64,000 bases of DNA from CAWCTB01 sp963798275 (GTDB taxonomy: Bacteria > Acidobacteriota > Terriglobia > Terriglobales > Acidobacteriaceae): assembly GCA_963798275.1 (NCBI GenBank), contig CAWCTB010000032.1:24613-88612 (forward strand). The letters run 5' to 3'. The notes under the pieces are model-generated. The model was not told the DNA's origin, did not search any database, and was given only the letters and a program-made list of their open reading frames with translations. A program made the translations under genes and the position numbers. Position 1 is the first letter of the stretch, and the number at the start of each line of letters is the position of its first letter. Below are positions 26,845-34,504 of the stretch, one piece after another.

Positions 26845-27165
26845 ATGCCGGACAGCGATTACTCCTACACCGAAGCCGACAGCGCGGCAGAAGGCCGTCG
26901 CCTCGGTTCCGTGTTACTGGTCCTCGGCTGGACGCTGCTTTGGATGGACGTGCTGCTGGGTATCTATTTCTTCATCAGCTTGCGTGACGGCTCCATGTTT
27001 TGGCCGGTCTGGCTGGCGGTGGAAGGTCTGGCGGGACTAGTACTGGTTATTGTGGGAACGCATTATCGGCGGATGGTGCGACCGACCCGACTGGCGGAAC
27101 GCGCTACCCGACACATGCTCTGGGAGCAACGCCGCGAGGATGAGGAAGAACGGCACGTGGTGTAG
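26845..27165 (+). CDS. Small membrane protein between etfB and etfA
   Basis: A 106-residue protein with an acidic N-terminus (MPDSDYSYTEADSAAEG), two transmembrane segments (LGSVLLVLGWTLLWMDVLLG and PVWLAVEGLAGLVLVIVGTH) and a charged tail (WEQRREDEEERH). ATG 26845 is preceded by GAGGTG. I do not recognise the family. Its place inside the ETF cluster suggests a role near the respiratory membrane, but this is context only. Confidence 0.65.
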   Translation: MPDSDYSYTEADSAAEGRRLGSVLLVLGWTLLWMDVLLGIYFFISLRDGSMFWPVWLAVEGLAGLVLVIVGTHYRRMVRPTRLAERATRHMLWEQRREDEEERHVV

Positions 27166-27301
27166 CAACGCGAGAGTCCCAAAACGGTTCTCTGCAGTCG
27201 TCCGTTCTCTAGCATCTTTCGTGCCAGTCAACTTACGGCGTAAGCTGGTCTTGCGGCGTGAGGGGCGGTAGCGAGAGTGGCGAATCGCATGGGGAGGCGA
27301 T

Positions 27302-27508
27302 ATGCCATCAGAAGAAGGTCTGGAAAATGGAAAGGCACTCATGGTCATTGGGTGGGTGTGTGTCCTGTTCGCGTTGCTGGTGTTCTTCTTTAATCCGGCA
27401 GCGCTTAAGCTGGGACAGACCCGCATCGAGATCATTGCTGGAGCACTGGTGGTGGCAGGGCTGATCCTGAACCTGATCGGTGCCCGGGTTAAGGCACGCA
27501 ACCGGTGA
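27302..27508 (+). CDS. Small two-TM membrane protein between etfB and etfA
   Basis: A 68-residue protein with two hydrophobic helices (ALMVIGWVCVLFALLVFFF and IEIIAGALVVAGLILNLIGA) and a basic end (RVKARNR). ATG 27302 has GGGGAGG six bases upstream, which makes expression credible. A small palindrome CTTACG-G-CGTAAG lies about 60 bases upstream (27232-27244). Function unknown. Confidence 0.65.
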   Translation: MPSEEGLENGKALMVIGWVCVLFALLVFFFNPAALKLGQTRIEIIAGALVVAGLILNLIGARVKARNR

Positions 27509-27647
27509 CTCCGGCTAGCAGAGCGGCTCAGGCGCAGCGAGATGGAATGTAGGCGGCGCAAGGCTTCGGCCGGCGCGGCATAGGTGGTTTCATACTCTTC
27601 GAATAAGCGCACCCGGTACATCCGGCGGCGCACGGAATCCAAATACA

Positions 27648-28640
27648 ATGGCAGACACGATCCTGGTGGTAGTTGAGCAACGCGAAGGCAAACTGAACCG
27701 CGTGTCCTGGGAGACACTCACCGGTGCGCAGGAACTGGCATCCGCAACTGGCTGGGCCCTTGAAGCTGCAGTGGTGGGCAGCGGCGTCGGTGAAATCGCC
27801 AATGCAGTCGCCGCAAAGAAGGTGGCCAAGGTCTACGACGTCGAGTCGCCCGGACTTGAACCGTACACCCCGGACGCCTTCGTCGCAGCTTTGAAGAAGT
27901 TGGTCGAATCCACGCAGCCCAAACTTGTGTTGATGCCGCACACCTACCAGGTGCGCGACTTCGCGCCGAAGCTCGCGACCGTGCTCAATCGTTCGCTCAT
28001 CAGCGACGCAATCGGCTTCAAGTACGAGGGCGGAAGGCTGCTCTTTACCCGGCAGATGTTTCAGGGCAAGTTTGCTGCTGATGTGTCCTTCGTTGGCGAA
28101 GCTCCTTACTTCGCTACTTTCCAGAACGGCGCTTTTCGCGGAGACAAAGTGGAAGACGGCAGTGCGGCCGCTCCCGTCGAGACCGTGAACGTCGAAATTG
28201 CCGACGGCGTGGTTCGCAATAAACCCGAGGCTCCCTTCAAAGAGGCCAGGCAGGCGGTCGATCTCACCCAGGCCGAGATCATTGTCGCGGTTGGCCGTGG
28301 TATCAAGGAGCAGAAAAACATCGAGATGGCAAAACAGTTGGCGGACGCCATGGGCGGAGAGATTGCGGCCTCGCGTCCCATCTGCGATTCCGGCTGGCTT
28401 CCCATGGATCGTCAGGTTGGTTCTTCGGGACAGACGGTTACGCCCAAGTTGTATCTCGCGCTGGGCATCAGCGGCGCCATTCAGCACGTGGTCGGCATGA
28501 AGGGCTCGCGCGCCATCGTCGCCATCAATAAGGATTCGGAGGCGCCGATCTTTGAGATCGCAGACATCGCCGTGGTCGGAAATCTATTCGAGATCGTCCC
28601 CCCGTTGATTGAAGAAGTGAAAAAGGTGAAGAGCTCCTAG
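27648..28640 (+). CDS. etfA: Electron transfer flavoprotein alpha subunit
   Basis: The FAD-binding alpha subunit of ETF, 330 residues. The N-terminal domain starts ADTILVVVEQREGKLNRVSW. The C-terminal FAD domain has IIVAVGRGIKEQKNIEMAKQ, ASRPICDSGWLPMDRQVG and the ETF alpha signature GQTVTPKLYLALGISGAIQH, then AIVAINKDSEAPIFEIADI. It completes ETF with EtfB and hands electrons to the ETF-QO encoded next. Confidence 0.96.
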   Translation: MADTILVVVEQREGKLNRVSWETLTGAQELASATGWALEAAVVGSGVGEIANAVAAKKVAKVYDVESPGLEPYTPDAFVAALKKLVESTQPKLVLMPHTYQVRDFAPKLATVLNRSLISDAIGFKYEGGRLLFTRQMFQGKFAADVSFVGEAPYFATFQNGAFRGDKVEDGSAAAPVETVNVEIADGVVRNKPEAPFKEARQAVDLTQAEIIVAVGRGIKEQKNIEMAKQLADAMGGEIAASRPICDSGWLPMDRQVGSSGQTVTPKLYLALGISGAIQHVVGMKGSRAIVAINKDSEAPIFEIADIAVVGNLFEIVPPLIEEVKKVKSS

Positions 28641-28839
28641 ACAGCCTCGGCTTGTTGATGACGGATTTTGCGCCGCTGCTCGAACGCAACGCCTTCTACT
28701 AACCTGAATTGAATCTGCGCGTTCCAGCGGCTGTGCAGTGCGGCTCGGCGGAGGGCTACCCTGCGTCTGTTCGCAAATCTAGAACAAATCGATCCAGTAG
28801 TGGCACAATGATGCTGCGCACGAATTGGAAAGGTCTCCA

Positions 28840-30555
28840 ATGATCGTCTTTCGTAAGCCGCTCCCTGATGTCGACCGGCCGATCATGGAAGCGGACGTGG
28901 TCATCGTCGGTGGAGGTCCGGCAGGCATGGCCTGCGCCCTGCGGCTTTCCCAGCTCATCGACGAGCACAACGCCAGGAGCCCTGAGGCCCAGCTCTCCAA
29001 GGAAAATATCTACGTACTGGAGAAGGCACGCGACATCGGCGCTCACTGCCTCTCCGGAGCCCTGCTCGACCCCCGGTCCATGCGCGAGCTGCTGCCCGAT
29101 TTCGAGAAAGAGGCCCCGCTCGACGCGCCGGTCGTGAAGGAAGCGGTTTACTACCTCACCAAAACCGGCAAGTTCAAGTTTCCCATCACGCCTCCACCGA
29201 TGCGCGATCACGGCAACTATGTGATCTCGATCAACAAGTTTGTGAAATGGCTGGGGAGCAAGGTGGAGGAAGCCGGCATCACCGTGTTTACCGGTTTCGC
29301 GGGATCGGAGCTTTTGTTCGATCAGGGCCGCGTCGTGGGCGTCCGCACCGATGACAAGGGTGTCGACAAGAATGGGCAGCAGAAATCGAACTTCGAGCCC
29401 GGCTACGACCTCAAGGCGAAGGTCGTGATCCTCGCCGAAGGCACGCGCGGCTCGTTGACCAAGCAACTCATCGGGCGCTTCCAACTCGACCAGGAGCGAA
29501 ACCCGCAGACTTACGGCGTCGGCGTGAAGGAGCTGTGGGAAGTTCCCTCGGGTCGCATCGCGCCGGGTGAAGTCATATACACGATGGGCTATCCGCTGAC
29601 GGTTCACGAATATGGCGGCGCCTGGATTTACGGCTCGAAAGATAATCTGGTTTCGCTTGGTTTCGTCACCGGCCTCGACTACCGCGATCCACGTCTTGAT
29701 CCTCAGCACGTTTTGCAGGAGTTCAAGAAGCACCCATTTATCGCGAAGCTGCTGGAAGGCGGCAAGATGATTCGCTATGGCGCGAAGTCGCTGCCCTACG
29801 GTGGGTGGTGGTGCATTCCTCCGGTTGCCGGCGACGGCTGGATGATTCTGGGCGATTCGGCAGGCTTCCTGAATTCACAGCGGCTGAAGGGCATTCACCT
29901 GGCCATCAAGAGTGGCATGTTGGCAGCAGAGACGGCTTTCGAAGCCATGGCGGCCAATAGCTTCGCGCTAGACGTGCTGGCGAAATTCCAGGAGCGGGTG
30001 GAAAACAGTTGGCTCAAGACCGAACTGTGGCCTGTCCGCAACTTTCACCAGGGCTTCGAAAACGGGTTGCTCGCTGGAATGTTCAATGCCGGAGTACAAC
30101 AGTTCACGGGCGGCCGTGGGTTGCGGGCGCACTACACCAACCACGCCGGCCACAAGCGCTTGAGGCAGTTGGCGGACTTGCCTGCGGACGGAGGCGCCGA
30201 AGCCCACATTCTGAACGCGGCCCGTGGCGACGGTAAGCTGACTTTCGACAAACTCACCGACGTCTATTACTCCGGTACGAAGCACGAGGAGGACCAGCCG
30301 GCCCATCTCGTAATTCACGACACCGACATTTGCAACGAACGCTGCGTCAAAGAGTTCGGCAACCCCTGCAAGAACTTTTGCCCCGCCAGCGTCTACGAGA
30401 TGGTCGAAGCCACGGACACGCCCAGCGGCCTCCAGATTCACTTGAATTCTTCAAATTGCGTGCACTGCAAGACTTGCGACATCATGGACCCCTACGAAAT
30501 TATTACCTGGGTTCCACCTGAGGGCGGCGGTGGCCCTAATTACGAAGGAATGTAG
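28840..30555 (+). CDS. Electron transfer flavoprotein-ubiquinone oxidoreductase
   Basis: A membrane-associated FeS flavoprotein (571 residues) that oxidises reduced ETF and passes electrons to quinone. The FAD Rossmann site is ADVVIVGGGPAGMACALRLS near residue 18. Mid-protein motifs include YGVGVKELWEVPSGRI, YGSKDNLVSLGFVTGLDY and GDSAGFLNSQRLKGIHLAIK. A C-terminal ferredoxin-type domain has CNERCVKEFGNPCKNFCP and NCVHCKTCDIMDPYEIITWV. ATG 28840 (MIVFRKPLPDVDR) is preferred over TTG 28825. Together with etfB and etfA it gives a complete ETF route into the respiratory chain. Confidence 0.95.
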   Translation: MIVFRKPLPDVDRPIMEADVVIVGGGPAGMACALRLSQLIDEHNARSPEAQLSKENIYVLEKARDIGAHCLSGALLDPRSMRELLPDFEKEAPLDAPVVKEAVYYLTKTGKFKFPITPPPMRDHGNYVISINKFVKWLGSKVEEAGITVFTGFAGSELLFDQGRVVGVRTDDKGVDKNGQQKSNFEPGYDLKAKVVILAEGTRGSLTKQLIGRFQLDQERNPQTYGVGVKELWEVPSGRIAPGEVIYTMGYPLTVHEYGGAWIYGSKDNLVSLGFVTGLDYRDPRLDPQHVLQEFKKHPFIAKLLEGGKMIRYGAKSLPYGGWWCIPPVAGDGWMILGDSAGFLNSQRLKGIHLAIKSGMLAAETAFEAMAANSFALDVLAKFQERVENSWLKTELWPVRNFHQGFENGLLAGMFNAGVQQFTGGRGLRAHYTNHAGHKRLRQLADLPADGGAEAHILNAARGDGKLTFDKLTDVYYSGTKHEEDQPAHLVIHDTDICNERCVKEFGNPCKNFCPASVYEMVEATDTPSGLQIHLNSSNCVHCKTCDIMDPYEIITWVPPEGGGGPNYEGM

Positions 30556-30606
30556 CTCTGTCGCGGTTGTGAGCGATAACTCATCCCATTTGCTCCGCAT
30601 CGCATC

Positions 30607-30612
30607 TATAAT
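30607..30612 (+). promoter_or_regulatory. -10 box for the moaA leader
   Basis: A consensus TATAAT just upstream of the conserved leader would start transcription near 30619, immediately before the riboswitch-like sequence. The -35 region is not clear. Confidence 0.4.
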
Positions 30613-30619
30613 GACCGAA

Positions 30620-30746
30620 GTGTTTCCGACCTTCGCGGCCTAAAGGCATACCCAGGGCAGCGGAGGCGGCGCCTCACGCGAGTGGGGCCGAGGGTGTAGA
30701 GGGAAACGTCTGCGCCTCCCGTGCTTGGAAAGGAAACCGTCAGCGC
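30620..30746 (+). ncRNA. Moco riboswitch-like leader of moaA
   Basis: The 3' core TCCCGT-GCT-TGGAAAGG (30717-30733) matches the E. coli moaA leader end TCCCGT-ATC-TGGAAAGG, as I remember it, in all but three bases, and CCCAGGGC (30651-30658) resembles its CCAGGGC block. In between, GAGGC-GGC-GCCTC (30663-30675) forms a hairpin and a GGGAAAC segment is present. The location directly upstream of moaA fits the molybdenum cofactor riboswitch. A covariance-model search was not possible here. Confidence 0.7.
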
Positions 30747-30823
30747 CCGCCAACTCGGGCTCGCTGTCCCTCCCTTTCCCTGCACATCGAAACCGTCTAA
30801 GCAAAGAGCGAACGGCGAATAGC

Positions 30824-31814
30824 TTGTTTCTCACCGACAAATTCGGACGCCGCATCAGCGATCTGCGCATCTCGATCACCGACCGCTGCAACTACAAGTG
30901 CGTGTACTGCCGCTCCGGCAACGATGGGCCACAATTTCCCGAGATGCCGATCGCCGACTATCTGCGCTTGGCGCGCGTCTTCGTCGGCCTGGGCATCACC
31001 AAGGTCCGGCTGACCGGCGGCGAGCCCCTGCTGCGGCGCGGCATCGTCGGCATGGTCTCCGAGTTGAGCGCCATGCGCACCCTCGAAGGCCAGCCTCTCG
31101 ACATCGCCATCACCACCAACGGCCATCTTCTCGAAGACCTCGCGCAGCCGCTGGCTGAGGCCGGCCTCTCCCGCGTCACCGTTTCCATGGACGCGGTCGA
31201 TCCCGTTCGCTTCGCGCGCATTACCCGGGTGCCCAATGGATACGAGAGGGTCCTGGCCGGAGTTCGTGCCGCTCAGCGAGCGGGACTGAATCCTGTGAAG
31301 GTCAATTGCGTCCTCCTGCGCGGCTTTCAATGACGACCAGATCACCGCCTTCGGGCGGTTCGCTCGCGACGAAGGAGTGGTCGTGCGCTTTATCGAGTTC
31401 ATGCCGCTGGAAGAAGATCGCGTGTGGACGCCCAGCATCGTCATAACGCTGGACGAAGTTCTGCGGCGCATGGCGGAATTCATGCCGCTGCAGGAACTCG
31501 AACACCGTCGCAGTGAGACGGCCCGCCGCTATCAATTTGCAGACGGTGTCGGCGAGATTGGCATCATCGCCCCAGTGTCTCACCCGTTTTGCGGCCATTG
31601 CAGCCGCATCCGCCTAACCTCTGACGGCAAGATACGCACCTGTCTCTTTTCCGTGCGCGAGCATGATCTCGCTGCCCGCATGTCCGACGGCGCCAGCGAC
31701 GAGAGCCTCGCCAGCTTCATCCGGTATGCCGTCGATCACAAGGAAGAACGCCACCATATCGGCGAGCCCGGCTTTACTCCGGCCTCGAGGACCATGGTGC
31801 ATATCGGGGGCTAG
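30824..31814 (+). CDS. moaA: GTP 3',8-cyclase MoaA, one frame break
   Basis: The radical SAM enzyme of the first step of molybdenum cofactor synthesis, about 329 residues if one extra C near 31328 (TTT-C-AAT) is skipped so that NCVLLRGF runs on as NDDQITAFGRFARDEGVVVR. The N-terminal cluster is ITDRCNYKCVYCRSG (CxxxCxxC), with TGGEPLLRRG. The C-terminal cluster is HPFCGHCSRIRLTSDGKIRTC, and the chain ends with the required Gly-Gly (MVHIGG). Start TTG 30824 (LFLTDKFGRRISDLRIS) is chosen as the usual beginning; TTG 30725 lies inside the riboswitch core. Its stop overlaps the mazF stop. Confidence 0.9.
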
Positions 31815-32152
31815 GCGAGCTGCAGCAGCACAGTCAGCAAGTGCTTTACCTGCTGCAGCGTTTCATCCCCGGCGCGCTCGACAAAGGCGAACTGCCGGGC
31901 TTGCCAATCCAAGCTGCGAAGCTGGTCGGCAAGAACCACCCCTTGTATCCGCTTCGACGAAACCGCAACTTCGAAAGGATAACCTTTCACTTGACTGGTG
32001 ATGGGGCACGCCAGCGCCAGGCCGGCTTTCCGGTTGTACTCTGCCGGGCTCAGGACGAGGCCCGGCCGGCGGCCGGCCTGCTCATGTCCAGACTGCGGAT
32101 CAAAGTTGATCCATACCAAGTCGCCCGCCTCTGGAATGTAGAGGCGCTTCAC
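31811..32152 (-). CDS. mazF: MazF/PemK-type toxin endoribonuclease
   Basis: A 113-residue toxin that cuts mRNA at short sequences. Family signs: PEAGDLVWINFDPQSGHEQA, GRRPGLVLSPAEYNRK, ALACPITSQVKGYPFEV and VLADQLRSLDWQARQ. The start is GTG 32152 (or 32155), overlapping the mazE stop, so translation is coupled to the antitoxin. Its stop codon shares four bases (CTAG) with the stop of moaA on the other strand. Confidence 0.93.
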   Translation of the reverse strand: MKRLYIPEAGDLVWINFDPQSGHEQAGRRPGLVLSPAEYNRKAGLALACPITSQVKGYPFEVAVSSKRIQGVVLADQLRSLDWQARQFAFVERAGDETLQQVKHLLTVLLQLA

Positions 32153-32388
32153 CACGCCTCCGCCCCCTTCGGTTTGCCCCACTCGACTTCTCGATGGACA
32201 TTGTCAGTCGAGATTTGAGCTATCAGCTCCTGCAGCGTCGGCTTGCTCTTCACCGGCCTGGCTACGATGGCGCCATTCTTAACCGCCAGTGTAATCGTGT
32301 CACCTTCCTGCATCCCGGCTTCTCGCAAGACAGCTTTAGGAATTCGCACTGCTGTGCTGTTTCCCCATCTCATCAATTGTGAACGCAT
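32149..32388 (-). CDS. mazE: MazE-type antitoxin (AbrB/SpoVT fold)
   Basis: A 79-residue antitoxin. Residues 1-45 form the swapped-hairpin DNA-binding domain (LMRWGNSTAVRIPKAVLREA, GMQEGDTITLAVKNGAIV). The C-terminal tail (TLQELIAQISTDNVHREVEW) should wrap and block MazF. MazE-MazF complexes normally repress their own promoter; a strong palindrome 40 bases upstream is a likely operator. Confidence 0.93.
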   Translation of the reverse strand: MRSQLMRWGNSTAVRIPKAVLREAGMQEGDTITLAVKNGAIVARPVKSKPTLQELIAQISTDNVHREVEWGKPKGAEAW

Positions 32389-32426
32389 GAAATAAGCCTC
32401 GTCGCTTCGTACTTTACCATAGCAGA

Positions 32427-32447
32427 TGTAGATACTCCGTATCTACA
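32427..32447. promoter_or_regulatory. Candidate mazEF operator palindrome
   Basis: TGTAGATAC (32427-32435) and GTATCTACA (32439-32447) are perfect nine-base arms around TCC, centred about 50 bases upstream of the mazE ATG. On the minus strand it overlaps a plausible -35 region (TTGTAG) ahead of TATGGT, the right place for autorepression. Confidence 0.55.
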
Positions 32448-32794
32448 ACAATTGGGCGTCTCGAAGCCAAACTGCGCGCCCGCCTTGCGCAATTTCCCGC
32501 GAAGCGCAACAATATGGCTTGGACGTTGCTCGTCACAGCGACTCTGTGAGGCAAGGGCCGCGTGCAGTGTGGCGCGGTTCACGTTTTTGTAACGAACGCG
32601 GTGCGTGGGACATCCAATAAGCCGAGTAGTAAGAAGCGTCAACTTGCAGCTTCAACATCCCCGTAGGTCGGGCCCGCCATGGCGGGCAGTGGATCTACTG
32701 GAGCCGCAGGACAGCTTTCAACATCCCCGTTTCGGGATCGGTTTTCGCCACTCAGCGGAAACCAGTCGCCGGAGCTGAAGGCAGAGACATACAA
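32448..32794. other. Non-coding stretch upstream of nadA with palindromes
   Basis: No supported gene. It holds a 16-base palindrome GCCCGCCATGGCGGGC (32672-32687), a motif TTCAACATCCCCG repeated at about 32651 and 32719, and a short CCCCG-TTT-CGGG hairpin. These look like interspersed repeats; the nadA promoter is not obvious. Confidence 0.5.
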
Positions 32795-33913
32795 GTGGCA
32801 ACGGCACCTGCAACAGTATCGACATCCTGCTCGCTCGAGAACTATCTAGTCCTCCCCGACCGCTCGATGGACAGCCGCATTGCGGCCGCCCGCAAAGAGT
32901 TGGGACGCGAGTGCGTCATTCTTGGACACCATTACCAGCGCGACGAAGTCGTGCGTTTCGCCGACTATCGCGGCGATTCCTACCGCCTCTCGCAGATGGC
33001 GGCGCAGGCCGAAGGCAAGTACATCGTCTTCTGCGGTGTGCACTTCATGGCCGAAAGCGCCGACATTCTGGCCCGGCCTGGCCAATCCGTCATCTTGCCC
33101 GATCTCAACGCCGGCTGCTCCATGGCCGACATGGCCGACATCACCCAGGTCGAAGACGCCTGGGATCAGTTCGTCGCTCTCGGCCTTACGGACGAGGAAG
33201 GCAACGGCATCACGCCCATCACCTACATGAACTCCACCGCCGCCATCAAGGCATTCTGCGGCGAGCGCGGAGGCCTGGTGTGCACCTCGTCGAACGCCAA
33301 AGCGGCGTTCGAGTGGGCCTTCCAGCGCAACCAGAAGCTCTTCTTCCTCCCTGACCAGCATCTTGGCCGCAACACCGGCTTTGCCCGCGGCATTCCGCTC
33401 GATGAAATGGTGGTGTGGGATCCCTACATGCTGCAGGGCGGACTGACCGCTGATCGCCTGCGCAAGGCGAAGGTCATTCTGTGGAAGGGGCACTGTTCGG
33501 TGCACCAGCGGTTTCTGCCCGAGCACGTCGATAAGGTGAGGGCCAACTATCCCGGCATTCAGGTCATCGTTCACCCCGAGTGCCGCTGGGAGGTTTGCCA
33601 GAAGGCTGACGGAATCGGCTCGACCGATCACCTCATCAAGTTCGTGAAACAAGCGCCTGCCGGAAGCTCGTTCGCCATCGGCACCGAGATCCATCTCGTC
33701 AACCGCCTGGCAAAGGAGAATCCCGACAAGCGCGTCATTACGCTCGACGATTCCGGCTGCCTCTGCACCACCATGTTTCGCATCTCGCCGCAGCATCTGT
33801 GCTGGGCGCTGGAAAACCTGGTCGACGGCAACGTGGTGAACCCGATTCGGGTAAAAGACGACGTCAAGAGGTGGGCACGCGTCGCGCTTGATAGAATGTT
33901 AGACATCCAGTGA
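32795..33913 (+). CDS. nadA: Quinolinate synthase NadA
   Basis: A [4Fe-4S] enzyme that condenses iminoaspartate with dihydroxyacetone phosphate to quinolinate in NAD synthesis, 372 residues. Motifs: ILGHHYQRDEVVRFADYRGD, VFCGVHFMAESADIL, LPDLNAGCSMADMADI, CTSSNAKAAFEWA, VHPECRWEVCQKAD and DDSGCLCTTMFRISPQ. The three cluster ligands lie in AGCS, PEC and SGCLC-type positions. GTG 32795 is the start. No nadB or nadC is in the window. DUF2203 and ABC-F genes follow on the same strand. Confidence 0.95.
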   Translation: MATAPATVSTSCSLENYLVLPDRSMDSRIAAARKELGRECVILGHHYQRDEVVRFADYRGDSYRLSQMAAQAEGKYIVFCGVHFMAESADILARPGQSVILPDLNAGCSMADMADITQVEDAWDQFVALGLTDEEGNGITPITYMNSTAAIKAFCGERGGLVCTSSNAKAAFEWAFQRNQKLFFLPDQHLGRNTGFARGIPLDEMVVWDPYMLQGGLTADRLRKAKVILWKGHCSVHQRFLPEHVDKVRANYPGIQVIVHPECRWEVCQKADGIGSTDHLIKFVKQAPAGSSFAIGTEIHLVNRLAKENPDKRVITLDDSGCLCTTMFRISPQHLCWALENLVDGNVVNPIRVKDDVKRWARVALDRMLDIQ

Positions 33914-34059
33914 TTACACGCATACGCAAACGCCCCCGAACAAAGTATCTGCGCCGTGTGCCGCGCTATTGGCTCGACCTGCAGGCGTATCGGCGCCGCA
34001 TCCATTACCGCCGCGAGGCGATTGGCCGGAAACTGGCCGCAACAGAATTAGGTACCGCC

Positions 34060-34495
34060 ATGCCACGCACGTTCACCCTCTCGGAAGCCGAGACCCTGCT
34101 TCCCGTGCTGGAGTCGCTATTGCGCTCCGCCATGCAATGCAAGGCGCTGATCGAAGAGGTCGACGCCGAACTCGAATCCGTCCGCAGCCGCGTTTTCCTC
34201 AACGGAGGCACTCTGGTCGATGTGATGTCTCTCGCCCGCCGCAAGGCCGAGCGCGATAAGGCCGTGCAGCGCGCCAAGGATGCCGTCGCCGAAATCGACG
34301 CCGCCGGCGTGCAGGTGAAGGACCTCGACACTCGGGCTGCTCGATTTCCCCTGCGTGGTCGACGGCGAGGTCATCCTGCTCTGCTGGAAGCTGGGAGAGA
34401 AGGGAATCACGCATTACCACGGCACCAGCGAAGGATTTGCCGGACGCAAACCGATTGACGACCGCATTCCGCGAGGCCACAAGAAGACGAACTAG
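34060..34495 (+). CDS. DUF2203 family protein, one frame break
   Basis: About 144 residues when one extra base near 34333 (ACT-C-GGG) is skipped. The first part is helical (FTLSEAETLLPVLESLLRSA, then a coiled stretch to GVQVKDLDT). The second frame continues GLLDFPCVVDGEVILLCWKL, GEKGITHYHGTSEGFAGRKP and IPRGHKKTN, the typical DUF2203 ending. The family often sits beside metabolic genes and has no established function. ATG 34060 is chosen as MPRTFTLSEAE is the usual start. Nine bases separate it from the ABC-F gene. Confidence 0.82.
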
Positions 34496-34504
34496 CGCCT
34501 CGCC

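Noticed and set aside
28756..29733. 325-codon open frame antisense to the ETF-QO gene
   Set aside because: Shadow of a strongly conserved gene; the protein has no recognisable features.
31329..31334. TGA after RGFQ in moaA as selenocysteine
   Set aside because: The conserved protein continues in another frame (NDDQITAF), so this is a frame break from an extra base, not recoding.
32373..32642. 89-codon frame upstream of mazE
   Set aside because: It runs through the promoter and palindrome of mazEF and has no protein-like pattern.
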